64,000 bases of DNA. It comes from Adiantum capillus-veneris (lineage: Eukaryota > Streptophyta > Polypodiopsida > Polypodiales > Pteridaceae). The notes below the pieces were generated by a model, which did no database searches, had not been told where the DNA came from, and was given only the letters and a program-made list of their open reading frames with translations. The DNA is taken from the NCBI GenBank assembly GCA_014529385.2, contig CM043946.1:20142077-20206076 (forward strand), read 5' to 3'. Shown piece after piece: positions 1 to 11,376 of the stretch (position 1 is the stretch's first letter; each line of letters opens with the position of its first letter). The position numbers and the translations under genes were made by a program.

Positions 1-594
1 AACAAATATGTAGACACGTTTTGGGATTTACATCTCAAAGCCACTATCTTCAAAAAGATGGATTGTGGAGACCAAAAACAACAATTTTGTGCGGGTTTAA
101 CTGAGAATATGGTGGAGTAAGTTAACTCCCAAATTCCACGCACCATCTCTGCGGTCATACACCATACTATTGTGGCTTCACAAATCAATTTCCAACAAGG
201 GGCTAAGAGAAATCTTAAGCCCACAAAAAAAAGGATCGTAACGAGCCTAAGGGGAAGGACAATGTCCAAAAGTATCCCAAAGGTAATTCCAACAACAACA
301 AAGCTAAGGAGAAGGGAAAGATAACCGTTGTTTCAAGTCTGGGGAGCAAGTTCATGCCTATTGTGCTTGCCCCCACAAGAATACATGTAATAAGCCTCCT
401 AGAGCTACCTTGGTCAAAATTCAAGAAGAGGATTCTCATCACAAAGGATCTCCTCTATGCCATGCTTGGGGAAAGGTAAGAGAACATGATGCTTGCATTC
501 TCTTTGACCCTAGTCCTACTCACAATTTCATATCCACAAAGTTGGTCACCAAGCTAGGCATCCAAGCCTATGAGATGGGAGATGTCCTACCTGC
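1..594 (+). pseudogene. Ty3/gypsy gag-protease fragment
   Basis: This fragment encodes the end of a gag protein and the start of an aspartic protease. It parallels positions 12270-12930 of the gypsy element at 9291-27774: both contain a phrase for fixing of gag near 'NFQQGA', an Asn/Lys-rich linker, a Cys/His region and the protease segment LFDPxxTHxFIS followed by a KLGIQA segment. Here the zinc knuckle is damaged and the frame is broken several times, so no product is expected. It enters from outside the window and stops abruptly at 594, where an unrelated LTR-like sequence starts. The protease motif reads D-P-S-P-T-H, so the usual D-[ST]-G triad is not intact. Assignment to the same family as the 9291-27774 element is by reading the two translations side by side. 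Confidence 0.75.
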
Positions 595-809
595 TGTTTG
601 GTGGATACGGTGGATACATGTGTATGCACACCAAACCTTGTAAACACTACTCGATTTTTTGAAGAAATCCATGTAATTCAGCCTATGATGATTTGTAATT
701 ATGATGTAATTAGGCAATACCCTCTCTACCTCTCTGAGTCTACACCCTTGTAAGAGGCCGGATGGCCATGGGAAAGCTCCCTTAACTTTTAAAAGTCAAA
801 CCCTTAGTT
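595..809 (+). repeat. LTR fragment related to the LTR at 59209-60110
   Basis: The sequence begins TGTTTGG and shares several blocks, in the same order, with 59209-59434: a 'CACACCAAACCT'-like block, a 'CTCTCTGAGTCTACAC' block, a 'GGCCATGGGAAA' versus 'GGCTGTGGGAAA' block, and 'AGTCAAACCCTTAGTT'. Similarity starts at the TG in both copies, which supports this as an LTR boundary. It ends near 809, where minus-strand gag sequence begins. This is probably a truncated LTR of the Tat/Athila-like family seen at the right end of the window. Confidence 0.6.
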
Positions 810-2783
810 GGGAGAGGAATCAATAGGTCCTTTAATCTCCTTCTCTTGGTCTTCCTGATTTTCCTTCAACTTTCCCTTTGATCTAGTGATTGCTAAAGTC
901 TCAACTTTTCGGGGTTGCTCTAGCACTCTCGCAATTTTAATACATGTAGGACAATCACACTGAAAACAATGTAAAGTGTTACCTTCCCCTTCTGGTACTA
1001 TTCAGTGGACTTTTTGAAGGTGGTGCTTGGAACTTTCTTCCACTAACTGAATCTAGTAATGCTCCCCTCCTGATATAATATCTTTCTAGAGTACTGCATT
1101 AACTTGAGCAGGTGATTTCATCCTGCCATTTGTAGATGCACCAGCTCCTGAATTTGCAGGTATATCATTCACTATTGGAACGCCTCTCTCATTTTTGTGC
1201 TTACACCACAAGTCACATGCAGGTCCCTGCCTGTGCCCCAATATTCCACAGTATGTGCAAGGTTGAGATGGGTTACTTTGGTGTGGGTACATTTGTATGT
1301 TTTGCTAGCTCCCTTGCTGAAATGATCTCAATTGACCTGAATTTTGAAATTTGGGTCTGAAAGGTTGTGGTGCTACTACATTTGTCCCTGACTCCATTTT
1401 GGCAAGGATATGTGCTGGCCTCCTTCCCTTGAAGTAAGGATTATAATAACAACTATCATAATCATGTCCACATCTTTGACATGCCTGACAAAATGGTGAC
1501 TTGGAGGAATTTGGAAGTATTGAGGGTTGAAGGTCTTTCAACTTTTCCAAATTAGTTTGTTAATGTTTGAAGAATCTTCAAGATATGATTTCCCATTCTT
1601 CTTCTTTCCTTTACTCTTTGACTTCCTCGCCTTTGCTTCCTTCCCTTTTTTTGATTTCTTTCTCTTCTTTTCAATCCATACCTCATCATCCTCATCATCA
1701 GTTTTTGATTCTTCATCTAAATTTGTTTCTGAATCTTCATTATCATCTTCATTTGAATTTTCCTCTTCAAAATCTGAATCCTGCTTGGATTTCTTATTCT
1801 TTCCCTTCTTTTGTTCACTAGTCCCATACCCTCTTTCAGCTCTCATTGTTGCATCTACCAAATTCCCAAAGTTATGTGGGAGAGGTGCATGCCCTGCAAC
1901 TGCACTTTTAAGTTGCTTCTTGAGTCCTCTACAAAAGTGATCGCCCAATTGCTCCCAAGATGGTCTTTGGTTAGCTTGTAATCAGTTCATCAGATTCTTA
2001 AATTGTTTTGCATAATCCTCCACCAGTTAATCTTTTTGTTTGATTCTCTGGATTTTCTTCAGGACATCTCCAGGTGTTTTCTCTGCCCTGAATCTAGCCA
2101 AAAATCTGCTTTTCAAATTTTCATAGTTTGCGGAGAATGCACTACCATACTGTATAAACCAGGCCATAGCCTTCCCTTGCAAAGTTGCTACAAAATGTTC
2201 TTTTTTAATTGCATCATTGTGTAACACATCATACCCACTTGCAGACCACCTACTCTCAAATTGACCCACATGACTGTCAGCATCCTGGGATATTTTCCCA
2301 ACCACTGAACTTTGTTGCCCCTACTTTATGGTTGGGTGTTGGTTGAGCCATCACTTGTGGTTGAGGGAGTGATTGATTCCCTAATGGGTTAAATGTGATT
2401 GATGGATATGGAGGTAAGTGAAATTGGGGTTGCTGGAAACTCAACTGTCACCTTGCTTTCAAGAATCGATGAACTGCCTAAATTCCAACTAATCGATAAT
2501 TTGCTCTAATAGGAGCTTATGGGGTTTCTCCTTACTCTTATGGCCTAGGTGAAAATTTCCCTCCTGCAACTTGCTCTTGCCTTTCACTTATATGGATGGA
2601 TTCTTGTGACTTTGTCCCCTCAACTATTGGTGGCAACCCTATGATCACTCCTACCTCACGAATATTGATTTCTGAATCTCCCCCTGATCTCTGCATTTGG
2701 GCATCCAACCAAGAATACCATCTTCTCTTTTGAAATCTGGTACCATATGTAGAAATTGGTGGCTGGTCTCCTGGCCCACTCAT
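810..2783 (-). pseudogene. Ty3/gypsy gag relic (minus strand)
   Basis: Read on the minus strand from about 2783, this encodes an N-terminal segment, then a capsid-like Retrotrans_gag block around 2305-2027 (motifs GKAMAWFIQYG and LKSRFLARFRAEK). A strongly acidic then lysine-rich linker follows at about 1800-1570. Two Cys/His clusters come next, near 1480-1430 (CQACQRCGHDYDSC) and near 1265-1200 (CTYCGILGHRQGPAC). Downstream, a Lys/Glu-rich stretch leads toward the expected protease, which is absent because the LTR fragment at 595-809 cuts the element off. Several stops and frame changes interrupt the frame. The capsid block plus zinc knuckles support Ty3/gypsy gag. It is a different family from the 9291-27774 element. 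Confidence 0.65.
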
Positions 2784-3966
2784 GCATTTCTTCTCCCTTT
2801 TCTACTTCTTTGGGCCGTTAAATATTCAATAACATGTCTTCTACAGGAGAAAGTCAGGTAATTGGAAGCATTCCAGGCCCCAAAAGGTAATACACAGAAG
2901 CCCCAATACTTATGGATTCTCAAAGCAATATCCAACTTTAGGTCTTGCGGAATTGAATCAAAGTATTCTTCCAAAAAAGTATTGTTGTAGTTATCCCTTT
3001 CTTCTCATCAGTTGTCCAATCACAAAACTCCTTCAGAAACTTGCCAGGTTCATTCTCCATTAGCCCCAATAAATCCCATTGTCCGAATGGCGAACTGAAT
3101 ACTCTCCACAATCAGCAGGATTGCCAAGTATTATTGGGGTCATGGGAATGTACCATTCCATTACATATTTCAACTTCAAGTACATTACACACACAGCATT
3201 CAAGGATTCATACTATTCAGGCACCGAAACAGAATCAAAAAATACACAGGCTACTTCTCGATAATTGAACACTGTTAACTCAAGAATACCATGAAAGCAT
3301 AGTACACGGGGCTTCAATCTCTTCTTTTGCATTCATATGACACGTCAAAACGTTACACCTTCTCAAGATAACCCCCATTCCCTGATTTGAAGAGATTCCC
3401 CCCTTTTTCATCACAAATTGACTAAATAATGAATGAATCTGAAAACACTTAACCAAAGGTAAGAAAAGTACTAAATATGGCTTTAACATGCATCTCTCCG
3501 ATTCCTTGTAGAAGTTCTTCATGGAGAAGCTATAAGAGTCGATTGAGACATGACTAAATAAAATTATCTGCAAAAGGAGGTGTGGGAAATGAAGCAAAGA
3601 ATTTCAATGTTCATGTGTGAGAGCATGCAAGAGGGAATGGCGGGGAAGAATGAGCTGAGAAGCAGAGCTTAGGTTTCAAAAATGTAGAAGATTGAGATAT
3701 TTGGCATTGAATTCTTAGCAGCCGACAGATAGAAAAGTGCTACTATGATTGGATTACTTTTTGGTTTTTTAATATAACGTATCTTGTAAAAGATATTGGG
3801 ATTTTTAGAAAACATGTATGAAAAAGGAGAAAACGTATTTCCCATTATCTCTCTCTACATTGACATGGCGTTTCTTACAAGGCCCAAATTTGAGCCCAAA
3901 CTTTTCCTAATGGAAGAGAAATCAAGAGAGTTAGTGTGAGAAAAGGATAGGGATAGGGGCAGGGGA

Positions 3967-3970
<4 letters not shown>
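2784..3970. other. No recognised gene
   Basis: Short minus-strand open stretches (for example 2974-2780) may be the 5' untranslated or leader part of the gag relic at 810-2783, but I recognise no domain. The segment at 3905-3970 resembles the flank of the (GA)n tract at about 8155-8200 (a 'AAATCAAGAGAG' plus 'GTGTGAGA' string), suggesting that both sides of the copia insertion at 4052-8065 derive from one locus. Confidence 0.4.

Positions 3971-4049
<79 letters not shown>
3971..4049. repeat. (AG)n microsatellite
   Basis: About 79 bp of near-perfect AG dinucleotide repeat lie directly left of the copia element starting at 4052. A similar tract follows the right LTR at 8066, so the element sits inside, or between copies of, this microsatellite. 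Confidence 0.95.
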
Positions 4050-4051
<2 letters not shown>

Positions 4052-4276
4052 TGTTGGAATTAGGTTTGCAAAGAAACACACACAGCTTGTAGAAGACAAA
4101 GGAAGATCAAGGCACACAATAGAGAGTGTACTCCTTAGTGTGCAATGGAAAGATAGATAGCCTAGAGTGGAGGGTGTTTATACAATGCACGGGGGAAAAA
4201 CCTCCTAAAGAGGGAAAAAATGCCCTGGCTCTCCTAATGTGTTCACACACATCACTACCACATGTATATGATAACA
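4052..4276 (-). repeat. copia-1 3' LTR (left on + strand)
   Basis: This 225-bp LTR matches 7840-8065 over its whole length with scattered substitutions. It is also related to the LTR at 28522-28708. Relative to the element's orientation it is the 3' LTR, adjoining the polypurine tract. Confidence 0.85.
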
Positions 4277-4288
4277 AATCCCCCCTGG

Positions 4289-5823
4289 AGTGATGCGGTG
4301 AACAAGAGTTGGCACATGAGTAAAGGGAAGTGCCATGCCCTGAGGACATGATCAGTCCACAAAGGGGAGTAAGCCCAAATCTTTGCAAAAAGGTTTGAGC
4401 TTCTCACGAGACAATGCCTTTGTGAAACGATCTGCAAGGTTGTCATGTGTTGGCACATAAGCCAAGCTGATCTCTCCTGCTGAGAGCCTCTCCCTGACAT
4501 AGTGGTAATGCACCTCAATGTGATTTGTGCGAGCATGAAAAACTGGGTTCCTTGCAATTCCCAATACACTCTGGCTGTCAGTGTAGATAGTGTTGGCAGT
4601 GTCCTGTCCAACACCCAAATCAGCCATAAGGCGTCTGAGCCATACACACTCAATCGTAACTGTGTGAAGACTGCCCTGTACTCAACCTCACAACTCGAAG
4701 TGTCCACAGTAGGTTGCTTCTTGCTCAACCATGATATACATGGACTGCCAAGCATGAAACAAAAACCACTTGTGGACTCTTGCGTGTCAAAACAACCAGC
4801 CAATCTGAGTCCGAAAAAGCATGTAAGTATGGCGGCAATGATCCCCCCTTGGGATAAAACAAGCCAAGATGTAAAGTGCCACTAAGGTAGCGAAAAATCC
4901 TCTTGACAGCCTGCCAATGCTTAGACCCTGGGCTATGCATAAATCTGCTGACCTGTGAGAGTGCAAAGTGAATATCTAGCCTCATATTGCATGCATAAAT
5001 GAGGCATCCAACATTAGTTTGGTAAAGAGTGACATCAGCAGGATCACCAGCGTCATGAAGACTCAATTTCAAACCTATTTCCATGGGAGTGGCAATAGGT
5101 TTGCAATCCTCAAGTCCAAAGTTACTTAGCAATGTCTCTATGTAACTTGTCTTACATAAGGCAATACCACCATCACACTCCTTAAACTATATACCCAAGT
5201 AATGATGCAACAGCCCCAAATCTTTCATCTTGAAAGATTTGGGGCTATGTCTCTCATTTGCTCCAGTGATCAACAAATCATCTGCACAAAGAACCACAAT
5301 GAGAAGTACATCATCCTCACGCTTTACATACAATGTGCTTTTTGTTGGACTGTTACAAAAACCTTGTTTGACCAAATGAGTGTCAGCTTTCTCATACCAA
5401 GCACGAGGAGATTGCTTCAAACAAAGCCTTGTTACATTTGCACACTTTGTCCTCTTGTCCTTTCTTGACAAAACCGCAAGGCTGCATTACATAAACTTCC
5501 TCAATTATGTCACCATTCAAGAAAGCAGTGACAATGTCTGATTGATGTACATCCCAACCAGAATGAGCTGCCAATGCACATAGAAAATGCACAGTAGTCA
5601 TACGACAAGTGGGAGAAAAAGTCTCTTCATAATCTATGCCTTTTTGCTGTGCATAACCCTTTGCAACAAGGCGAGCCTTATGGTGATCGATCTCACCATC
5701 CGGCTTGTGTTTCAACTTGTAAACCCACTTCGTACCAATGGCCTTTTTGCCAAGAGGCAAATCACATAAAGTCCATGTGACATTTTCTCTAAGTGCATCA
5801 TATTCTGATTGCATGGCAGCCAT
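4289..5823 (-). pseudogene. copia-1 reverse transcriptase and RNase H
   Basis: The minus-strand translation from 5823 gives the copia RT start (motifs GTKWVYKLKHKPDG and KARLVAKGYAQQKGIDYEETF), followed by the region for substrate binding and the catalytic segment VVLCADDLLITGANE near 5310. The family usually has YVDD; the first residue here is C, followed by A-D-D. The RNase H part runs from about 5130 to 4352 and includes a DSQS motif near 4570, the TNHIEVHYHYVRE segment and a THDNLADRFTKAL tail near 4440. Frames shift near 5390, 5190 and 4720, so the protein is not produced intact. Confidence 0.8.
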
Positions 5824-6720
5824 CCAGTTTTCTCAATTTTGTGCTTCATCAAAAGACAGAGGCTCCTCAACATCATGTAAGCTAGACACAGTCAAAGCAT
5901 AACAATCTGATGCATAAGATGCATGGCGAGAGCCTGAACAAGTATGACGAGACAAAGGTGCATCCAATTTACTGTCACCCAATGTATGCACCAACCATTT
6001 TGGCATACCTCTAGCCTACTCATTTTCAGCCCTTTCCTCATCAAGTACATCATGTACATTTGTATCAGTAATAGGCTGAACTGTAACATTTTCAGAAACC
6101 CCCATAGGCTGTACATTTTCCTCATTGGAATTTACATTCGAACGTCCACCACTGAAAAGAGGCAACAAAGTACCACAAATGTCATGTGAGCTTACATTAC
6201 TGTCTCTAGTACATGACACCAAGGGCTGAATCTTCCACAAACACTACATCCCATGAAACCAGAATACGCTTTGTTTGCAAATGATACAACCTATAACCTT
6301 TGCTTTCGGCACTATAACCAACAAAAATACATTTAATAGCCTTATCATCAAATTTTCTGCGATGTGTTTGTGGCACCAAAGCATATGCCAAACAGCCAAA
6401 AACACGCATGTGCTCAATAGAAGTCTCTCTATCATGCCATGCTTCATATGGAGTAATAGACTATAAAGCTTTTGTAGGACACCTATTTAGTACATAAGTG
6501 GCACACATGATGGCCTCAAGCCAAAAACAATGCGGCAAAGCTTGACTTTTAACCATACATCACGCCATTTCCGTAAGTGACCTATTTTTCCTCTCAGCAA
6601 CACCATTTTGTTGAGGTTTATAAGGCACTGTACATTGGTGTTTTATCCCACGACTAGCCAAAAATGCATTGAATTCATGAGACATATACTCCCCCCTCGA
6701 TCGGAACGGAGGGTGCATCA
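5824..6720 (-). pseudogene. copia-1 integrase C-terminal part
   Basis: From about 6690 down to 6560 the minus strand encodes the second half of the retroviral-type integrase core (GEYMSHEFNAFLASRGIKH and QQNGVAERKNRSL, holding the third catalytic Glu in the N-G-V-A-E-R-K context). From 6409 to 6206 comes the conserved copia post-core segment (RVFGCLAYALVPQTHRRKFD and CIFVGYSAESKGYRLY). The region 6200-5830 is a variable linker before RT. The first half of the core is deleted. Confidence 0.75.
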
Positions 6721-7477
6721 ACAAATGTGAAAGAATCTTGTGTCGGTATCTGCACTTGCTAGACTTGGACTTGTAGTCAAATTTGTGGATGACAGATATA
6801 CAGTGCATAATCTCAGTTTTGGTGATGAAATTGTTGCATCTGTGCATAATGCATCAAACTTGATAACTTCTCGATAATCTTGGGTCATAAGTCTCCAAGT
6901 ACTAGCAAAAGTTTGGTAAGAATCTGGTAAGGCATCAAGAACAGTCTGCACAAGGGAACTGTCTAAAATGACTTCACCTGCAAAATAAGTTGCTCACTAA
7001 TATCCTTGACACCAGCAAAGAAAAGTTTCCATACCATCTTCCTCATGCATAATCTTCGACTCCAGCTCTTTACGTAGCAAAGAAATTTTAGCCTCAATTG
7101 TGGCTTGCATAAAGACCTGCTAGAATATCCCAAGCCTGTTTTGCAGATTTTGTTGAACGAATGTGAGGAACAATGGTGTGCTTCACAGAAAACACAATCA
7201 ATGCATGAGCCTGCGCATCCTTTACATCCCAACGAGCTTGTTCTACCGTAGGCAAAACAACTCTAATAGCAGCAATCCTTGCAGCAAGACGTGCAACATC
7301 CTCAACATCGCCTATATCCTCAGAACCAGGACATACATCAATGCCCTACACAATATTGTAGACGCCCTTTGACACAAGAACGTGTTGCATCATAGAAGTC
7401 CACATAGGGTAATTGTCCCCATCCAACCTGTCCTCAGCAGCAAACATCTTGAACACATGTGTGTTGTTGTCAGTCAT
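6721..7477 (-). pseudogene. copia-1 gag
   Basis: Gag starts at a minus-strand ATG near 7477, followed by a typical copia N-terminus with DRLDGDNYPMWTSMMQHVL. It continues in broken frames through the AWDIL segment (about 7130) to QTVLDALPDSYQTFASTW (about 6940). No zinc knuckle is left because the deletion near 6720 removes it. An in-frame stop follows YNIV near 7348. Confidence 0.7.
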
Positions 7478-7839
7478 GGTAAATGTTGCATTTGATGTGA
7501 AAACTTTCCAAAAAGAGGAGAAATGGAACGGGAACAACATGTGCTATATAGCACAAACCGTGGAAGACTGTAAGGCACCTGTTATGTAGAAAACAACACT
7601 GACAAAAATTCTACACAAAATGATGAAATTGCCTGTGCAGACCTGCCAGTAGTGGAAACGGAGGCCAAAATGAGTCCGAATCAAAAATCTGAGCAAACTG
7701 AGCTCTACGAGTTATCCCAAAATATTTGTCAACCTGCGAACGCTCACCAAACCTCATTGAAATTGGAGAAAGTAAGCAGACGTGTGTTGGAGCAGCTGGC
7801 AACTAAGCCCAGGAGGATGCAACCTACTCTAATACCAAT

Positions 7840-8061
7840 TGTTGAAATTAGGGTTGCAGAGAAACGCACACAGCTTGGAGAAGATGAAGGAAGCTCAAGG
7901 CACACAATAGAGAGTGTATTCCTTAGTGTGCAATGGAAAGATAGATAGCCCTAGAGTGATGGGTGTATATACAATGCACGGAGGAAAATACCTCCTAAAG
8001 AGGAAAAAATGCCTCGACGGTCTTAGTGTGTTCACACACATCACTACCACATGTGTATGAT

Positions 8062-8065
<4 letters not shown>
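7840..8065 (-). repeat. copia-1 5' LTR (right on + strand)
   Basis: This 226-bp partner of the LTR at 4052-4276 adjoins the primer-binding site at 7827-7839. A (GA)n tract begins one base after its end. Confidence 0.85.
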
Positions 8066-8128
<63 letters not shown>

Positions 8129-8198
8129 AGAGGGGGGGGAAAGGAGAAGGATGGAGAAAAAATCAAGAGAGATTGTGTGAGAGATGAAAAGTGAGTCA

Positions 8199-8290
<92 letters not shown>

Positions 8291-8550
8291 GAGAAAAGAA
8301 GAGGAGAAGGAGGGAGAAAAAATCAAAAGAGATTGTGTGAGAATGAAAATGGATGCACAAAGAGAGAGAGGAAAGAGAGAGGACAGTTGGAGTTTTCCAG
8401 AGAGAGGGGTTTGGAAGTGGGTGGTGCAACAAAGAGGAGCAAGAGGGTTGTAGTGGTGCAAAGGAAGGGCCATTTGGTGGAAATGAGCGGTAGGAGTGGT
8501 GGGAAAAAAAGCTCGCTCAAAATCCATCCCCTCAAGTATGTGTGACAAGG
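8066..8550. repeat. (GA)n tracts with duplicated flank
   Basis: Two long (GA)n tracts (about 8067-8117 and 8202-8284) are each followed by a related purine-rich string containing 'GAGAAAAAATCAA' and 'GAGATTGTGTGAGA'. The arrangement looks like a tandem duplication of microsatellite plus flank. The rest (8285-8550) is purine-rich with no recognisable coding sequence. Open frames here are repeat-driven. Confidence 0.8.
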
Positions 8551-9290
8551 ATGAGCATCTTACATCTGATTAAGCATAAAACTCAAAGAATTGGATGCCT
8601 GCTATGCAAGCTAAATGTGATACAATTGTGAAGAAAAATACTTGGTCTTTACGTGACTTGCATCATCCTAAAAAGAAGGCCATTGGTATAAAGTGGGTTT
8701 ATAAGTTGAAACATAAGCCGGGTGGTAGTATTGTTTGCTACCAGGCAAAGCTTGTTGCAAAATGAAACGCTTAACAAAAGGGTATTGATTATGAAGAAAA
8801 TTTTTCTCCAACTTGTTGTATGACTATTGTTTGTCTCATGTGTGCATTGGCAGCTTACTTGGGATGGGATATACATCAATCGAACATAAAAACCACTTTC
8901 TGGAATGGTGACTTGTATGAGGAAGTGCATGTAGTTTAGCCCCATGGCTTTGTCAAGAAAGGATAGGAAGAAATTGTATAGAAGTAATAAAGCATTGTAT
9001 GGTTTAAAGAAATATTCTCGTGCTTGGTATGAGAAAATGAATTATCATTTGATTGCACTTTTCTTTCAAAATATTCCAACTAAGAGCACTCTGTGTGTCA
9101 AACATGTCGATGACGTATATCTTATCATTATTGTGTATGTGGATGATTTACTGCTCATTGGTCCAAATGTAACACATATTATTGAATTTAAGGCTGATTC
9201 TAATGCCACATTTTACCAAATTTGGGGCTTTTGCATCATTATTGGGAGTTTGATTGCAATGTGATGAGGATATTGCATTATATCACACAA
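8551..9290 (+). pseudogene. Ty1/copia RT relic, left part (copia-2)
   Basis: The plus strand encodes a copia reverse transcriptase of the same family as copia-1 (IGIKWVYKLKHKPGG, KGIDYEENFSPTC, ALYGLKKYSRAWYEKM). The catalytic segment is intact in sequence, IIVYVDDLLLIGPN at about 9133. Stops and frameshifts are frequent (for example near 8763 and 8938). Its 5' part (gag, protease, integrase, LTR) is missing. At 9290 it is cut by the gypsy insertion and resumes at 27780. Confidence 0.8.
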
Positions 9291-10987
9291 TGTCATAAAA
9301 TCTAATATCTAACCAACCCAAATGATTTTCTCATATTAAACTGATCAATTAATATGGGATAATAAACAGGAACAAGGGTTAGAATATAGACATGTGCTTA
9401 CGGATCTATCTCAACACAGGGCCAATGGTAAAGGGGTCTGTCAAACAGCAAGGCTAGCTAATGGAGCCTAACAGACCTTAAGGTTAGCTTCATTAAAGAC
9501 CTGGTTAGTGTTAAAAGTCCTTTGACCTTAGGCAAGCTAGGGCTGAGCTTGAGGTGGGAACCCGACCTAAGCTTGATGTGCTTGTCGTGCTTGATGACTA
9601 AGGTGCTTGAGGTGCTTGATCACTAAGGTGCTTGAGGTGCTTGTCATGCTTGATGACTAAGGTGCTTAAAAGTCCTTTGACCTTAAGCAAGCTAGGGTTG
9701 AGCTTGAGGTGGGAACCCGACCTAAGCTTGAGGTGCTTGCCGTGCTTGTCGTGCTTGATGACTAAGGTTCTTGTCGTGCTTGATCATTAAGGTGCTTGAG
9801 GTGCTTGTCATGCTTGATGACTAAGGTGATTGTCATGCTTGATGAGGAAGGTGCTTGAGAAGCTTCCCATGCATGGGGGGTAAGGTGCTTGAGTCAAAAA
9901 GAGACCCTACAAAGGAGGGGGAAAGCCCCAAAGTTAGGGGAATCTTTGATTTAACCTCCCACTCGCCCAAAGGGCACCCCTTTTCTCAAGGGGAACATGG
10001 GACACATGTCAGACTCTTCCTATTCTTAGCCACATGGTGTGCTTGAATGCTATTGGTTGGGCTAAAGAGGGGTCCAATGAGCTTCTAGTTCCATCCAACA
10101 AATATCTAGATATTTTCAAGGTCTCTCTCTCTCTAAGGGGTAAGAAGGACACTTGTCCATAGACTACCCATGTACTTGAAATGCATGCTGCATGTGATTG
10201 GCTAGGGGGAGAGGAGCTTCAGGCATGAGAAAAAGGTAGAACTTGCCCCAAGCAAGCAAGGGGTGTGCTAGGGGGGTATACACCGCTCACACACTCATGT
10301 TTTGAGGTATTCTCACTTGGTGAAAGTTGAGGAACTCCACCTCCTTCTCCAAGCTTGTGAGAAGTGAGAGCCTACACCAACACTTTTGGCTATGGAATGA
10401 AAATCCAACCAAGAGCCATGCTTCAATGCTTAAGCTTTCCATCTTCTCCATCTTCATTACTTTGCTATTATGTATGCTAGCAAGAAGAGTGATGATGAGT
10501 GAGGGACTATTTTCTTTTCTCCTATGGAATGTTTCTTCTTCCTCTTCCGTACCCTCATTCCCGCTAGCTCTCTCCACCTTCAAAAGTTTTTGAGGCCTTG
10601 GGACTGAGGCTTGGGATAGTTAATGCTTTCTACAAAGTTTATGTTATGCTTGTGATGCATGAATCTTTCCATCTTCATTACATCACCAAGGTCACAAGGA
10701 ACACAAAGATTGTATTGTACCAAGTCTCTCTTGATGGGAGAAACTATAATACAAATGCCTATTGGAGGGGGGACCTACTCCGTATGAATCCAGTCCTCAA
10801 TTGTTGTCGTGTTCCCTAAACTCTCTCTTTTCAAAAGTATTGTTCATGCCAAGTTTACAAGTACCATGTTTATGTTTCTACCATCAATTAAGTTCACCCG
10901 CTATGCTCACAAATTAATCTCACAAAAGTGCTTTATCTAATTCCCTAATTCCGTTACTCTCAAATTTCATAGGCCATTTCCATTACA
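9291..10987 (+). repeat. gypsy-1 5' LTR
   Basis: The 1,697-bp LTR matches the 3' LTR at 26264-27774 (1,511 bp). The length difference lies mainly at 9500-9860, where a segment starting 'AAAAGTCCTTTGACCTTA' occurs twice (about 9508 and 9668) and where short units like 'CTAAGGTGCTTGAGG' and 'CTTGTCATGCTTGATGA' are repeated many times. The 3' LTR has one copy of the longer segment and fewer short units. Confidence 0.95.
9500..9870 (+). repeat. Tandem short repeats inside the gypsy-1 LTR
   Basis: Repeats of 'GGTGCTTGAGGTGCTTG' and 'GTGCTTGATGACTAAG' fill this segment, embedded in a duplication of roughly 158 bp. A shorter version is present in the 3' LTR at about 26555-26650. Confidence 0.85.
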
Positions 10988-10988
10988 T

Positions 10989-11000
10989 TGGTATCAGAGC
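10989..11000 (+). promoter_or_regulatory. Primer-binding site of gypsy-1
   Basis: TGGTATCAGAGC lies one base after the 5' LTR. It matches the 3' end of plant initiator tRNA-Met, the usual minus-strand primer of many plant LTR retrotransposons. Confidence 0.9.
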
Positions 11001-11376
11001 ATATGGTTTCTCTTTTCTTGCTTCAGAAGAGAGGTCCTTAAGTAGCCTACTAATGGTTGATTTTGTTAATTATATTAGGGTAAGTGGGATTGGGATCTAT
11101 TATCAATTTTGTTGAGCCCACTATGTGGGATATGGTGCACACCTATGGAGCTTTGGTCTTAATAATGGAGCCTACAACTTTACCATTATTGAGCCATAAG
11201 AAGTTCAAAAGGAGCTACCCCTCAGAAACTCTGCTATGTTAGACCCACTCCACTACTCTCTATAATTAACCAATTCGAGCCGTGGGTGTAGATACTTAAG
11301 TGCCTATTTTCAAAGGCTAAGAGGAGGTTTTGAATTGCCAAAGCATACACTAAGTAAACACATAAGTTTAATTAAC

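Larger units (their letters stand above)
4052..8065 (-). mobile_element. Ty1/copia element, internally deleted (copia-1)
   Basis: This is a complete LTR-to-LTR copia element on the minus strand. The left LTR (4052-4276) and right LTR (7840-8065) both begin TGTTG and end ATAACA. A polypurine tract lies inside the left LTR (minus-strand CCAGGGGGGATT, 4277-4288). A primer site lies inside the right LTR (minus-strand TTGGTATTAGAG), close to the initiator tRNA-Met pattern TGGTATCAGAG. Gag begins near 7477. Around 6720 gag sequence passes directly into the second half of the integrase core, so the zinc knuckle, protease and first half of integrase are missing. Flanks are AGATG on the left and AGAGA on the right, an imperfect duplication within a GA repeat. 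Frames are broken in many places, so it is non-autonomous. Confidence 0.85.

Noticed and set aside
1527-1940. 137-residue plus-strand frame rich in Phe/Ser
   Set aside because: Antisense of the acidic/lysine-rich linker of the minus-strand gag relic.
7895-8548. 217-residue minus-strand frame
   Set aside because: Runs through (GA)n microsatellites and an LTR; composition is Ser/Leu repeats.
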